A stretch of 64,000 nucleotides of DNA from Lathyrus oleraceus (GCF_024323335.1 NC_066584.1:233756994-233820993), one strand, 5' to 3'; numbered from the stretch's first letter, positions 32,801 to 45,359 are shown. The notes: a model not told the origin generated them from the sequence alone. Numbers and translations are program-made.

Positions 32801-35613
32801 TGTGTCTAGTTTCACCACAAAAAATTTCAAGCTCATTGGATGCAACATGAGTATTTCACAATTGAAATGGCAAAGGGTGTCAAATATGCATACTTGTCAA
32901 GAAAATAATTATCAATTAAAATCCAGCCAATTAAAAATTAATTAAAAATCACAATCAAATACTAGACACATTCATGAACATGATGGAAAAAATTGCATGA
33001 TTTTTGGATGAAAATTGAGAGAGAAATGAATTTGTGAACTTGAGTGAATAATTGGAATGAACATGAGCAAACAACATGGTTTAGTGGTCAACAAAGGTCA
33101 ACGCAGTGGCAGAGTTGTAAATAACGCATCACTTATCAAAGCTGTGCGTTTTGGGGGGAGGAAATGAAATGTTCTGATTGGTCCTCACCAATAGAACAGT
33201 AATTCGGCCAATGGATGAATTTTCTGGGTTTCAAAATAAACCCTAGGGTTTAACAGCATGGTATTGGCATTCAACTATCGATTCATGAACAACAATCAAC
33301 AAACAGCATCAAAAATCAATCATGGCAAGGAAGTACTGTCATCATGCCACATCAAATGACAAACAAAACAAACATAAGCTCATGCGAATTCTGGGCAAGG
33401 TAGGGTTTTAAAACAAACAGCAGCAGGGCATTAATGTTCATCATGCACTCGACCAAAAAAATATGAACACTAACACATCTAGCATCACCAACCAAGCAGG
33501 GCATATGAAACACCATCATCATATAACATCAACCAATCAACACAACAAAGATTAATCAAACAAATTTCTGGACAGGGTAATGTTTAACATGAACAACATA
33601 TATTCATCATCATCTTGCAACTTGAAATTTTGAAAGGTCCAGAAATCCAAATCAAGTAAACCAATAGCCTCATTCAAGCATGTTGATGACAAAACCAAGC
33701 CTAGTTTTCAGTATAATACATCATGGAGTGAGATTCGAACCAAGAATCATATGTGCATAAAACTTAAATCACAGATTTCTTACAAATTAATCAAACAAAT
33801 CATGTGAGACAAAATGCATAAGCTTCAGCATGTTAAGGCCTACACTAAACATGTGATGGTTTGGCAAAATGAAGGATTCGAAAAAATACCAAGTTGAAGA
33901 GCAGAAGAAGATGCAGTGGTGTATTGGTAGTATTGTACTGAAACAGATGGCCTTGATGCTCTACAATGATGGAATCTTGAGGTGGTTTGGCTCAAAGGTG
34001 CATGGAACTTCCCAATCTCGAATTCACCATTGTTGATAGCTTGGAGATGCAGTGCTAAAGAAAGTGTTCCAGTTGAGAAATGATGGTGAGAATGAGCTCA
34101 AAATGTTGTTCAAGTAATGAAGGAAACAAGAGGAGCTCTAGGGTTTTGAGATTTTTTGCAGAAATTCACTTTGAGCCAAAAATGCAAGATGTGAGAGTGA
34201 ATGGTTTTCTGGTTCGTTTCAGCTGCTACTAGGGTTGTCAATTGGCAGAAAAATTGACTTATATTCACTGTTTAGCAATGGTAATCCATGTGGTAATCTT
34301 GTTTAGTTTAAAATGAATCAATTGCATATTTGCTAAGTTCTTGCACTAGTGAAAAAGGAGGTGTGAACTGTACACGAAAATGGGCTTGGCAAGGCTGCAA
34401 AGGACCATGTTTTTGCTGTTTGAACTCTGCACACAAAAAGCTGTCCTTGTTTTACTCTTTTCAAACCATTTGCAAAAAATACCAACTTTGCATTTTTGCA
34501 CAAAATGATGGTGCAATGGTGTTATGAACATGATTTAGGACTTGGAGCAAGTTTCAAATATGATTTAAAACATTTCCCAATTGGCCAAAGTGAGAAAAAG
34601 TCAAAGAATCAAAAAGTCAACTATGAGGCAAACTTGATTTTTAATGAAATAGGTCAAAAAATGCCATTTTGATTGGCAAGGTTTTAGGACATGAAATTTA
34701 TATTTTTGGAAAGAGGATGAAAAATGTGGTTTGTAGGAAAAAACCCCACCAAATTTGGCCTTATGGTTTGAGAGATATGCTCCTTTGAAGTTCAAGATTT
34801 TGTGAAAATGAATTGATCATATCTTGACAACAACATATGGGATTTGAGAGTTCTTGGACTTTTTGAAAATGGGAGAACAAGACCTTCAACTTTCATGTTG
34901 GGCAAAAATTCATTTGAAGCTTGTATCATGATGCAAGTTGAGGATCAAGAAGTTTCTATTTTTGGCAGTTGAAATTACAGGTCCAATTTCTATTTTGGGA
35001 AATTTTCTGATTGGCTTCAAATTCTTCCATGATGTTGATTGCCATGACATATGAGGCCTATTAGGACATGAATAAGCTCCTTCAAACCATTTCCATCCAT
35101 CAGAACCAAAGAATCAACCACAGTTGACCAACTTTGACTTTTCTAGGGTTTTGGATGATTGGACCACTTCTGATGGATTCCAAACCCTAATTCCTTGAGA
35201 CCTTGACTTCAAATGATGTCCCAAGATGTATGAACTTTTGATGATTGATCATGGTGCCCAAATTCCACAAGAATGGCCACCATCCACTGCTTTGATTGAT
35301 TGTTGACTGTTTAGGTTTTCTGATTGTCTGTACATGAACTGATGACCTTTGAGCCTTCAACCCTTGACTTGAACACTTCCAATAGAACCTCCAAGCCATG
35401 TGAACTTGTTGGACAAAACCTAGGGCCTTGGCTCCTTGAGAAAACATCCTTGCTTGATTGGTTGACTGACCTCCTGATCAGTTTGACCTAATTCTTGACT
35501 TGCTTGCTCTTGAGGCAACTGGGGACAATGCAGTGCTATGCAATGTATCATGATATGCTATGACCTAAATGAGATGGTATGTACAATGATAGGTGCAAAT
35601 TTGAGGTGCTACA
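29879..35613 (-). repeat. Ogre1 5' LTR (right copy)
   Basis: 5735 bp. Compared with the left LTR, I could find about six substitutions (for example left 16337 G versus A, 16474 G versus T at 30270, 17285 A versus G) and one extra G in a G run near 33155. In element orientation the promoter lies here and transcription would run leftward. Confidence 0.95.
30824..30993. repeat. Minisatellite in Ogre1 5' LTR
   Basis: Same array of ATCGCAACGAGGGCGA words as at 17028-17197, copied with the LTR. Confidence 0.85.
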
Positions 35614-35618
35614 CATAG
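35614..35618. repeat. Target-site duplication of Ogre1, right copy (CATAG)
   Basis: Matches 16078-16082. Joining across it continues the Athila ORF3 frame (…LEHYD then IATVREF). Confidence 0.95.
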
Positions 35619-35636
35619 CAACGGTGCGTGAATTTC
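35619..35636 (+). mobile_element. Athila ORF3 scrap right of Ogre1, ending at deletion junction
   Basis: About 18 bases continue the Athila ORF3 frame and then switch, within a few bases of 35636, to the RNase H text of Ogre2 (RWQMLLSEYD). The rest of Athila, any 3' part of Copia1, and the 5' two-thirds of Ogre2 are absent. The simplest explanation is one large deletion or illegitimate recombination. Confidence 0.65.
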
Positions 35637-37572
35637 CGTTGGCAGATGTTGTTATCCGAGTATGATATTGAATATCGATCTCAGAAAGTGATTAAAGGTA
35701 GTGTCTTGGCTGACCATTTGGATCACCAACCAATTGAAGATTACCAGTTAATGTAGTATGATTTTCCTAACGAAGAGATCTTGTACTTGAAGATAAAAGA
35801 TTGTGATGAACCATTGCATGAAGAAGGGCTAGAACTTGGGTCCCGTTGGGGCATGGTATTTGATGGAGCTGTTAATCAGTATGGTAATGGCATTGGGGTA
35901 GTGATTATTACTCCTCAAGGCATGCATTTCCGTTTACAGCTAGATTGACTTTCAATTGTACAAATAATATGGCTGAGTATGAAGCTTGCATTATGAGGCT
36001 TAAAGATGCATAGATCTCATAATCAAGTACTTAGACGTCTATGGAGATTCAGCTTTAGTTGTAAATCAAATCAAAGGTGAATGGGAGATGAATAAACCCG
36101 GTTTGATACCATATAGAGACTATGCGAGGAGGATTTCAACTTTCTTTACAAAGTTTGAGTTTCATCATATCCCTCGAGATGAAAACCGGATGGCAGATGC
36201 TCTTATAACGTTGGCTTCGATGATTTTAGTGAAGTATTGGAATGAGGTTCCCAATTTGATTGTAATACATCTTGATAGGCCATCTCATGTGTTTGTTGTA
36301 GAACAGATCAAAGATGAGAATCCGTGGTATTATGATATCAAGTGTTTCCTCCAAAGTCAGATTTACCCGTCTGGGGCATCTTTGAAAGATAAGAAGACTT
36401 TGAGAAGATTAGCCGACAATTTCTACCTAAATAGTGATGTATTTTACAAGAGAAACTTCGATATGGTTATGCTCAGATGCGTGGATAGACACGAAGCAGA
36501 CCTGTTGATGATTGAAGTCCATGAAGGTTCCTTTAGTACTCATTCCAATGGACATACTATGGCTAAGAAGATATTGCGAGCAGGTTACTATTGGATGGCA
36601 ATGGAATCTGACTGTTGCAAGTTTGTGAAGAAATGCAACAAGTGTCAAATTTATGTAGATAATATTCATGTTCCTCCGACATTGTTGAATGTAATTTCCT
36701 CCCCATGGCCCTTCTCCATGTGGGGAGTTGATATGATTGTCATGATTGAGCCCAAAGCTTCAAATGGACAACGTTTCATTGTGGTGGCCATTGATTACTT
36801 CACAAAGTGGGTTGAAGCGGCATCGTATGGGAATGTGACCAAGCAAGTTATTGTGCGGTTTATCAAGAATCAGATTATATGCCATTATGGTGTTCCAAGT
36901 AAGATCATTACTGATAATGGATCAAACTTGAATAATAATATGGTGGAAGCTCTTTTCAAAGACTTCAAGATTGCACATCATAATTCTTCTCCCTACAGAC
37001 CCAAGATGAATACCGTTGTTGAAGTTGCAAACAAGAATATAAAGAAGATCATCCAGAAGATGGTTGTGACATATAAGGATTGTCATGAGATGCTCCCATT
37101 TGCTTTGCACGAATATCGTACATCCATTCGCATTTCAATAGGGGCAACCCCTTTCTCACTTGTATATGGTATGGAAGATGTGCTCCCGGTAGAGGTTGAG
37201 ATCCCATCACTGCGTGTGCTCATGGAAGCCAAGTTGACTGAAGCTGAATGGTGTCAGACCAGATTTGATCAACTGAATTTGATTGAAGAGAAGAGGTTAA
37301 CTGCCATGTGTCATGGTCAGTTATATCAACAGAGAGTGAAGAAAGCTTTTGATAAGAAGGCCAGACCTGGCGTGTTTAGAGAAGGTGACCTTGTGCTCAA
37401 GAAGATTTTATCTTTCAAACCAGATTCTAGGGGCAAATTGACTCCTAATTATGAAGGCCCGTATGTTGTTAAGAGAGCCTTTTCAGGCGGTGTTTTGATT
37501 CTTACAACTATGGATGGTGAAGAGTTCACTCGTCCTGTGAACGCTAATGCAGTCAAGAAATACTTCGCCTAA
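35637..37572 (+). pseudogene. Ogre2 pol C-terminus: RNase H, second RNase H and integrase
   Basis: Starts in the first RNase H end (RWQMLLSEYDIEY, SVLADHL), then a second RNase H-like domain (SRWGMVFDGAVNQYGNGIG, about 35845-36210), as known for the Tat branch. At least two stops (TAG near 35755 and near 35947) and a frame change precede 36088. From there a clean 494-codon frame covers MADAL, the linker, the integrase zinc finger (HEGSFSTHSNGH...CNKC, about 36517-36650), the core D (GVDMI, about 36726), D (ITDNGS, about 36906) and E (EVANKN, about 37021), and the basic tail to the TAA at 37570. The integrase looks catalytically complete, but without a start or the upstream domains it is not expressed as such. 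It has no premature stop, unlike the Tekay copy. Confidence 0.9.
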
Positions 37573-38657
37573 AAAGAAAAGAACAGCTCGCTAAGTTGAA
37601 AACCTGAAAGGGCGGCTTAGGCAAAAATGAGCGTCTCGGTGGACCGAAAACCCGAAAGGGCAATTCAGGCAAAAATTAGAGACATAAAACAGAAAAAAGA
37701 TTATCCCGATAAATCGAGTACGCCACCTTGGGGAAATTTATGCAAAAATTAGGGATCATGGCAAGTAGTTGCATCCTGCTGATCTTCAGTTTTGAAGACT
37801 TTCTTGAGCAATTTGGTTCAATCTGGTTCATCATCCCCAGTAGAGCAGCCAAAAGCACAGTGTACATCAAGAGTTGGTAGAAGGATTAGTGATCACTGTA
37901 TTCAATGTAGCCCTTTTTCATGTAAATTACCATTTTTCAACTTTTGTAAAGATCTATGGCGTCTTGTCATTTACACACTACCATTCTATTAAATAAAGTT
38001 CAGCTTTTATCCAATTGTTTCTACTCTTATTTATTATTCAGCCAAATAGATTTAAATTTTATTATGATCATTTTTGAAATTAAAATTTTAAATCAAAATC
38101 ATGTTTTTCTTAAATATATAAAAGCAGTTATCTTTAAGCAATCGATATCATTTGAAGAAATATCAACAGCGGTGTGAAAAACGGTGAGCCTTAAATGTGG
38201 AGCATTAGTGATTCTCCCCAAACAGTTGGCGTGATCCCTATTTCATCCCCAACCGCTTTTTAGCATCTGATGTTTGTTGGTTTCCCCATCCGAGTTTGTT
38301 GGCCTCCCTTGGGTTATAGGCGTGTTATTTCGGGAGTTTGCACGGTTTCGACAAAATTTTGCTTCTCCGTAAGTCATCAAAGTTGTTCCCTGATTCTGAG
38401 TAGTTATTGTGTTTGTCCCCTGTAGGGTTGTCTCCCATGTGATACGGTATTGACCTAAAATTTCCCGCAGATTCGATAGTAGTTCTCCTCAACAGATCCT
38501 CTCCTTGTGCTTTCCCCTAGCCAGGGTCGAGCCTTCGAGACAGTTGATCTTTTCTCCAGCAGTTATTTTCCTCGTGTGTGGATTGGCCGGGAATTGTATT
38601 GATGACTCAAATCAGTGATAGGTGTATCCTTTGTGATCATTTTGTCAGCATAATCAT

Positions 38658-38660
38658 CAT

Positions 38661-38691
<31 letters not shown>
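38658..38691. repeat. (ATATAC)n microsatellite
   Basis: Five to six units of ATATAC/CATATA. Confidence 0.9.
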
Positions 38692-38693
<2 letters not shown>

Positions 38694-39132
38694 CATATAA
38701 CTTCATTATTGCATTATTATAATGTATGATTCATTGTTATTTTGATCCTCTACTATGGTGGCACCTTTCCCTATACAGGTTTGGTGTGTCTATCCTCCAT
38801 TAATTGTAGAGTGTCGACCCCTTAAGCAGAAAGACTTTAACCTTTCTCATATTCCCCACTGAGTGATTTCCTCATGGATGATTATTATTTCAATTTCCTC
38901 CCCCCAGTTGATTATCTGGATGGAACCACTCCCCTTGAGTTATATCCTCATTGGGTTGAGTCTTGATTGACCGTTTATTTCTAGATCTTACCTAGACAGA
39001 TGCTTTTGGTCCCCTAAGAGTCTATTATCCAGTAACTGATAATATTCTTCTTAGTTTGTAGTTTGTTAGTTCTGCCCAATTCCCGACAAAAGTAACCCTT
39101 TCTCTCCAGCGAATTTGTTTTCACGTCTCCTA

Positions 39133-39905
39133 GGAAGTATATCCTTGATATGTTCATCCTAACCGATGACAGATATTTTCTTCCCCTACTTTGAGTTTAT
39201 CCTTGATATGTTCATCCTAACCGATGACGAATATTCTCTTTTTGATATTCTACCCAATAAAAAGGTAGTTGTAATCCCTATTTTCTTCCCCGGAGAGTTA
39301 ATCATTGATATGTTCATCCTTACCGGTGACGAGTTTCCTTCTCTTTGCGGTATTCTATCATGTAACCGGTAGTTCTAAATCCTGCTTTTCTCCCCTTTGC
39401 AGAGTTTATCCTTGATATGTTTATCTTAACTGATGACGGATATTCTCTTCATGGTTGTCTATCTAGTAATTGATAGATATAATCCCTATTTCTCCCCTCT
39501 GAGTCTATCATTGATATGTTCATCCTAACCGGTGACAGATATTCTCTTTTTGGTATTCTATCCAGCATTTGATAGATGTAATTCCTACTTTTTAGACAGT
39601 TTATCCTTGATATGTTCATCCTAACCGATGACGGATAACCTTCTTAGCATCCCTAAGTGAGTCTATCCTTGATATGTTCATCTTAACCGATGACGAATTT
39701 TCTTTCCTTTGAGTTTATCCTTGATATGTTCACTTTAACCAGTGACGGATATTCTCCCTTTGGTCTTCTGCCCAGTAACTGGTAGTTATAAATCCTATTT
39801 TGGCTTTTCCCCAACAGTCTATTCTTACCCAGTAATTGGTAACGAATACACCTTATGGTTGCCCTCGGCGATTCATCCTTGATATGTTTACCTTAACTGG
39901 TAACA
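39133..39905. repeat. Degenerate tandem array in Ogre2 3' UTR
   Basis: The core TCCTTGATATGTTCATCCTAAC followed by CGATGACGGATATTCT recurs about nine times (near 39140, 39200, 39302, 39410, 39508, 39604, 39662, 39716 and 39867). Spacing varies between about 50 and 150 bp, mostly close to 60 or 100. Units are 75-95 percent alike by eye, so it is older or less homogenised than the Ogre1 arrays. It shares no obvious sequence with them. Confidence 0.85.
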
Positions 39906-40456
39906 AATGTCCTCCCTGTCAGATTTTGTTGTCCTCTTGCCCAGTAGCCGGTAATGGATAATATACTTCTGTTACTCCTGTGTTGAAGATCATTTCTTCC
40001 CCAATTGAGTTTGAGTGTGTGTTTCCTTAGTGAAATCACTATTTCCTGTTCGATTCAGGTATTTCAGCATTGTCTTGACTTACCTGTTTCCCCCGCAGAT
40101 GTCTTTATTCCCCGACTGAGTCTTTCCATTGATTTATTTTCATGGAATTCCTCTAGTCCCCCAACAGTTTTAAGTCGTAGCCTGGCCTACGCATGAACCT
40201 CTTTATCCCCAGAGTCTCTGTCTCCCCAATGAGTTTTCCTTACGGAATGCATTATGCTCTTGCAGACTTTCAGTCTCTCTGGATTCTTTTCCTTTGTGGC
40301 AACATTTCCCCACAAAGATTATCCTTACATTCATATCATATGCATCATGAGGTCTCTTAGGGACCAACATTTATTTCTATATGTTGTTATTTAAGCCCAT
40401 TCTACTTAGTCAATACGAAGATTTTAACCTTTACCTCCTCAGTTAGAATGTCCTTA

Positions 40457-40468
40457 TATAGGGGTAGT
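40457..40468 (+). other. Ogre2 polypurine tract
   Basis: ATAGGGGTAGT directly before the LTR start TGTAAGACCCC. Confidence 0.85.
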
Positions 40469-43400
40469 TGTAAGACCCCAATTTTGACCCTAATATCCCT
40501 CATGTTATCTCATCATATGCATTGGCATTCGGATCACAACTTGGCATCCTCCTTACCCCTCATTCATTGGGTTTGTTTTGGGAGAGATCACCAAGCACCA
40601 TTTTATTGTATCATACTTTGTATTGTTATCATTTACTAACCGAAATACCAAAAATATGTCTTTGCATTTGTCTAACTCTTTTGTAGGTAGTGCACATGCT
40701 CACCTTTGATCTCTCAAGCTCGTACCTAGGGTTTAAGACCCTCATTACAAGGATATCAATCAAATATTGGTCTAATATGGGTCTAGACACCATATTTGGG
40801 TCCCCGTGAGCTTCACATATTATTTTGGTCAAGAATTCATCAAGAGTTTGGAATTGGTTTGCCTTGGAAACCCTAATTCATCTGGGTATCTTATGTGACT
40901 TCTTCAACAAGCTTCTTCAACAATTGATCAAATATTCCAAGGATCCTTTAAATTTCATCATGTTATGCATATATGATCTCCCATGAGTCCCAAAAGTCAA
41001 GAGAATTGCAAGCTAGCCAGTTGGTTCATGGTGGTTGACTAGAGGAATTCATCTTATCAAAACTCGGGTTCCCTAGACCCTATCTCCTATAATTTTTTTC
41101 ATATGAAACTGATTCCAAGAGAAACATTACTCTAAATGACATTCCAAACAACTTTCATGTTAAGGTCTAGAGCTAATTTTGCTTGGAAAGTCATTTTTTA
41201 TGGTGAAAGATTATAGGTCATTTTGTCTAAACCCTAATTTGGAGGTTCACTTCCCAAGACCATAACTTGATCAATTTTTATGAGTTGAAAGCCATTAAAT
41301 TTGCAAAATCAAATTAAATATGTCTAATTCAACTTTTATGTTTGGAGGAAGAGCAAATTCAACTTTTATGTGCATGTGATATGAGGATACATTATAGGTC
41401 ATTTTGGATCAATGTCATTGAACAAGTGATTTTTCTCAATTTCAAAAATGCATAACTCCTTCATTATAAATCCAAATGAAGTCAAATTTGTGACCATTTT
41501 GAATTATTTTGAAATAACTAAAACTCTGATGAAGGAACTTTTCTCATTTGAAGCTCACATAAAACGTTAGCCAAGGTGGAATAAGTGAACATATGGCTTG
41601 ACACTTAGAAATGTTTTTGGTATGTTTGATTTTCCCAACTTCCACCTCAAAATTCATCATGATCCAAGCTTCAAATGAAAAAGTGTTCAACATGAAAGTT
41701 TTTCCTCTTGATCTAACCTTTCCAAAAAGTCTAATTTTATCCCATTTGGACAAGGTGTGAGTGAGTGACGCATGGCTTGAATATTGGATCATCATTTGGC
41801 ATAAGTGAACTTGAAACTTCCATACACAAATGCATAACTTTCCAACATGACTTCAGTAATGTTTGTACTCAATTATGGACCAGAAGAAGTGATTACATGG
41901 GCCTATCATATGCTCATGCACGCATGCAATGTACATTACTATTTTTGGAACTTGGATTCAAGTGTGCAAGTATCAATCCATATGGCTTTAAATAGAACCC
42001 CTTGCCATCAAAATTAAAAACCCTATGCGTCAACTTTGAATCCCAACCTTCAAACCCTCTCATTTCAAAGGATAACCTTGATGATTTCCATTGGAAATTA
42101 AGTTTGAATCTCACTGTTTTGAGATTCAAATCTCCAAGAGTCATGTGCCTTTTGATCATTCAATTCCACTCCATTAATTGTCAAGAGCAAGATCAAGAGC
42201 AAGTAAGGGCAAGATCGATTGGACACAGACCTGCGTTGAAGGTATTTTCCAGAAATTTTCATCTCTTCGATTCTCACTCAATTCTCCATAATTCTTATTG
42301 ATCTTTGGTTGTCTAAAGTCCTACCAATATAGGTAACAAGATTGAGTTGCTTTGAGGTCAAATCGAAGCAACTCAGATCGTGTACCTCAAATTTCAACTC
42401 CTTGTATCTTCCAATATACTTAGAGTTAGGAAAAATTGAGGCCAGATTCGAGCTCCTGAGAATTTTTACTTTAAATTCATGTCCTCTTTTTTCATTTTAG
42501 TGATGGTTGTGAGTGAACTAGTCAGGTGAAGCTCACCGGAGAAGGAGACAAGAGCTTTGGCTCCGGTGGTGTGTTTGCATTCATATGAGCCACATGATCC
42601 ATTTAAATGTTATAATCTCGCGGAAACTGATTACCATTTGTACAGCGTGTTGACTTGTGTCCACCATGGAACGCGCGCTAGCAGCCACTTGATTTGCCAC
42701 CTCAAATAATGAGGGAGATCAAGTGGTCCATATTTTTTCCTATTTATTGATTTTCATTTTATTTGGTTTATTTTCATTAATTCATATTAATTTTAATATT
42801 GATCCAAAAATATGAGAGTTCCACCAATTTTTTTAAATAAATTCCTCTTTCATTTTCTGAATTAAAATTATTTTTTGGATCATTATTAATATTTTTCATG
42901 ATTTAATTGATTTTGTGAATGTTTTTAATTGTTTAAAAATACTTTTAAGTTTCCAAAACATATGAAATTTTTTCTCCAAGGTCCTTTGACCTTGTTTGAG
43001 CTACGATAAATCTTATGGTCATTTCTTTAGTGTTTTGATGAGATTTTAGGATTTTGACCAACCATAATTTAAATTAATGCATATTTTAGTTGATTTTATT
43101 TGTTTAAATGTAAAATAAATTGGGTTGAGCTTTTGATATTGACTTGTTGAGTTTGACTTGTGTTGTTGGGCCTTGGTCAAGGTTGATTTGACTTTATTGA
43201 GTTAAAATCATTGGATTTAGGGGATTGATGAAATGTACATTTCATCTCCCAAAATGAATGAATTGTTTTAATTTGGTAAAAGTCCTCCTTTGACCAATTT
43301 GTGTTGATTCCATTCCCCCCCCCCCCCCCCTCTTCATGTTGATCCCATTCTCTTTTCATTCATGCCATGGACCTATGATATCTCTATATCCTAAGGCTAG

Positions 43401-43498
43401 TTGATTGCAAAATCAACATAAGTATGGATGAGATTAAGTCCACTATTTTGCGTATTTTTTTTGTGTGTGGTATGTTTTAGGAGCATAGTTCATTATAT
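40469..43498 (+). repeat. Ogre2 3' LTR, first segment
   Basis: Begins TGTAAGACCCCAATTTTGACCC, an LTR start common among legume Ogre elements. It runs 3030 bp to the Copia2 insertion. It includes a C16 homopolymer at 43315-43330. Open frames inside (for example 42002-42301) lack domains. Text at about 41640-41760 (GCTTCAAATGAAAAAGTGTTCAACATGAAAG...CCTTTCCAAAAAGTC) is shared with the Ogre4 LTR at 62385-62445 and, reversed, with Ogre1. Confidence 0.85.
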
Positions 43499-44864
43499 TG
43501 TTGGTGTAAGCCATAGAGGCCAATACTTTTGGTACTTGTATCGAATTATTTATTAATAATAAAAGGCATTTTTCTTTATTATGGTTGATTAATAAAGTCC
43601 CTGGAATAGATAGTCCGTTTAATGTATTAAGTGTGACTTAATCATGAGAACACATTAAACATAAGGACACTATTCTTAAAGTATCCGTAGTCGAGCTTTA
43701 GTGTCAAGTGGGATAACATTAAAGCATTAAGACTATTATGTTTATAGAGTGATGATCAAATATCATAGATCATGGATAAAGAGTTATCAAGTCTTAAACA
43801 TAGGTATGAATATTAGGAGTAATATTTATACCGGATTGACCCGCTATGAGAATACTATATAGAAAGTTATGCAAAGTGTCATAAGTTATTCTCATGGTGA
43901 TAATAGTGTATACCACAATTCGACCTGAAACCACTATGGATCCTAGATGTAGAGTCGAGTGCTTTATTGCTGATCCAACGTTGTCCGTAACTAGATAACC
44001 ATAAAGACAGTTGATGGGTACTCCACGAAGCATGCCGAGGAACATGAGTGTCCTAGATGAAATTTACCCATCCTGCGTAACAGGATAAATGTCTATGAGC
44101 CCAATATTGAACTGGACAAGGGTGACACGGTCTATACCTTGTGTTCAATATAGACATAAGGGCAAAGGGGTAATTATACACATAATTATTATCACAAGAG
44201 GTTTTGTCAGATCACATGACATTTTCATGTCTTGGGTAGCAGTGATGTGTTGCTAGATACCGCTCACTGTTTATTATAATAAATGCGTGATTTAATATAA
44301 TTGCCAACGTCGCGAAAACCTACAGGGTCACACACAAAGGACAGATTGACGAGAAATAGAGTAACTAAGGAACACCGTAAGGTACGGTGCACTTAAGTGG
44401 GAGACAAAATATGGTAGGTACCAAATACTTAAGTGATTTTGACATATTATGAGATATGGGCCAAAATACACTTAAGTGGGCTTTTTAGCTTGAAGCCCAC
44501 ACAAGTGGTTCTATAAATAGAACCCCTTGGGTAGAAGCATTGTCACTCCACAGAGACTCAACTCAAGTGAAGAGTTGGAATTTCGTTTCTCTCTCTCTCA
44601 CTCAAAGCCTTCATTTGTACCAGCTAGCACTGAGATTGAAGGAATCCGTTCGTGTGGACTGAGTAGAGACGTTGTCATCGTTCAACGTTCGTGATCACTC
44701 AGTGGATTTGTATTAAAGGTTTTGATCATTATCAAAGATCTGCACCAATGGTTTGAATCACCACAAGAGGTAACGATTCTATCACTGATCATGCCCATTC
44801 GTAAGGATCGTTAAAGGAGAAAAATTTTAAATTCCGTTGCGCCTTGGATGGTAATTCTCCTTCA
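43499..44864 (+). repeat. Copia2 5' LTR
   Basis: Starts TGTTGGTGTAAGCC and ends ...TCTCCTTCA, one base before the PBS. 1366 bp. It is inserted in the Ogre2 LTR. Confidence 0.82.
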
Positions 44865-44865
44865 G

Positions 44866-44878
44866 TGGTATCAGAGCC
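44866..44878 (+). other. Copia2 primer-binding site (initiator tRNA-Met)
   Basis: TGGTATCAGAGCC, one base after the LTR end. Confidence 0.9.
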
Positions 44879-44971
44879 ACTTACGAAACCATGAATCTGA
44901 TAACTGTTTTTGTTCTGTAATAATATGATTAAAGACAGAATGAATCAAAGATTGAATTGAGATCGATCAAG

Positions 44972-44972
<1 letters not shown>

Positions 44973-45053
<81 letters not shown>
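44973..45053. repeat. (TA)n microsatellite, about 40 units
   Basis: Uninterrupted TA dinucleotides in the Copia2 leader. The long open frame reading IYIYIY on the minus strand is an artefact of this run. Confidence 0.97.
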
Positions 45054-45056
<3 letters not shown>

Positions 45057-45359
45057 ATATGTAATCCTGATGCAAAATACATTATATATGATATATTGTT
45101 CTCGTTTCGTTCATTCAAACACTCAATGGTTGTTTTCCTTTGAGCGATCAATGGTCGTTTGCTTCTTGATCCGACATTAGTATGGTGAAGCAATGACGTG
45201 TTGATCAATCATACTGAATTAACAATCGAGATGTGTTTGACGGTCTGAAATTGGTCCATCAGGGTTAGTGACGGCACAAGGGTTGTGTTGTCAGAGAGTT
45301 ATGCGATTGAGGTTATGACTGCACAAGAGTTGTGTTTTCTAAACACTTTTTGGAACAGT

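Larger units (their letters stand above)
16083..35613 (-). mobile_element. Ogre1: complete-ended but internally gutted Ogre (Ty3/gypsy, Tat branch)
   Basis: 19,531 bp with both LTRs, CATAG target duplications, a tRNA-Arg-type PBS and a polypurine tract, all in minus orientation. The 8062-bp interior holds, in element order, a non-coding leader, the C-terminal part of gag (28960-28517), a scrap of the protease-RT linker (28085-27905), a decayed integrase tail (27775-27453) and a long 3' UTR with two tandem arrays. RT, RNase H, integrase core and protease are missing. The LTRs differ at only about seven sites that I could find. It is therefore a recently moved non-autonomous element that must have used proteins from a relative. 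Confidence 0.95.
37573..40456 (+). other. Ogre2 3' UTR
   Basis: Non-coding stretch between the pol stop and PPT. The first 180 bp match the post-pol part of Ogre1 in reverse. A (ATATAC)n microsatellite lies at 38658-38691. The 39130-39900 part is a degenerate tandem array, listed separately. Many T/C-rich CCCC words occur between the units. Confidence 0.8.
35637..43498 (+). mobile_element. Ogre2: 3' part of a plus-strand Ogre (RNase H to 3' LTR, first segment)
   Basis: Holds the end of pol, a 2.9-kb 3' UTR with a degenerate tandem array, a PPT and the first 3.0 kb of the 3' LTR. The LTR is then interrupted by Copia2 and resumes at about 48627. The 5' LTR, gag, protease and RT are missing. 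Confidence 0.88.

Noticed and set aside
42002..42301. 99-codon open frame in the Ogre2 LTR
   Set aside because: It begins without an ATG context, has no domain and lies in LTR sequence.
43315..43330. Run of 16 C
   Set aside because: Plain homopolymer in an LTR; possible assembly-length uncertainty but no further meaning.
43494..43498. TATAT before the Copia2 LTR, AGTAT before Ogre4 and CATAA before Copia3 as target duplications
   Set aside because: The opposite ends are missing or outside the window, so no duplication can be shown.
44972..45208. Minus-strand open frame ending in a long Ile-Tyr repeat
   Set aside because: Artefact of the (TA)n microsatellite.
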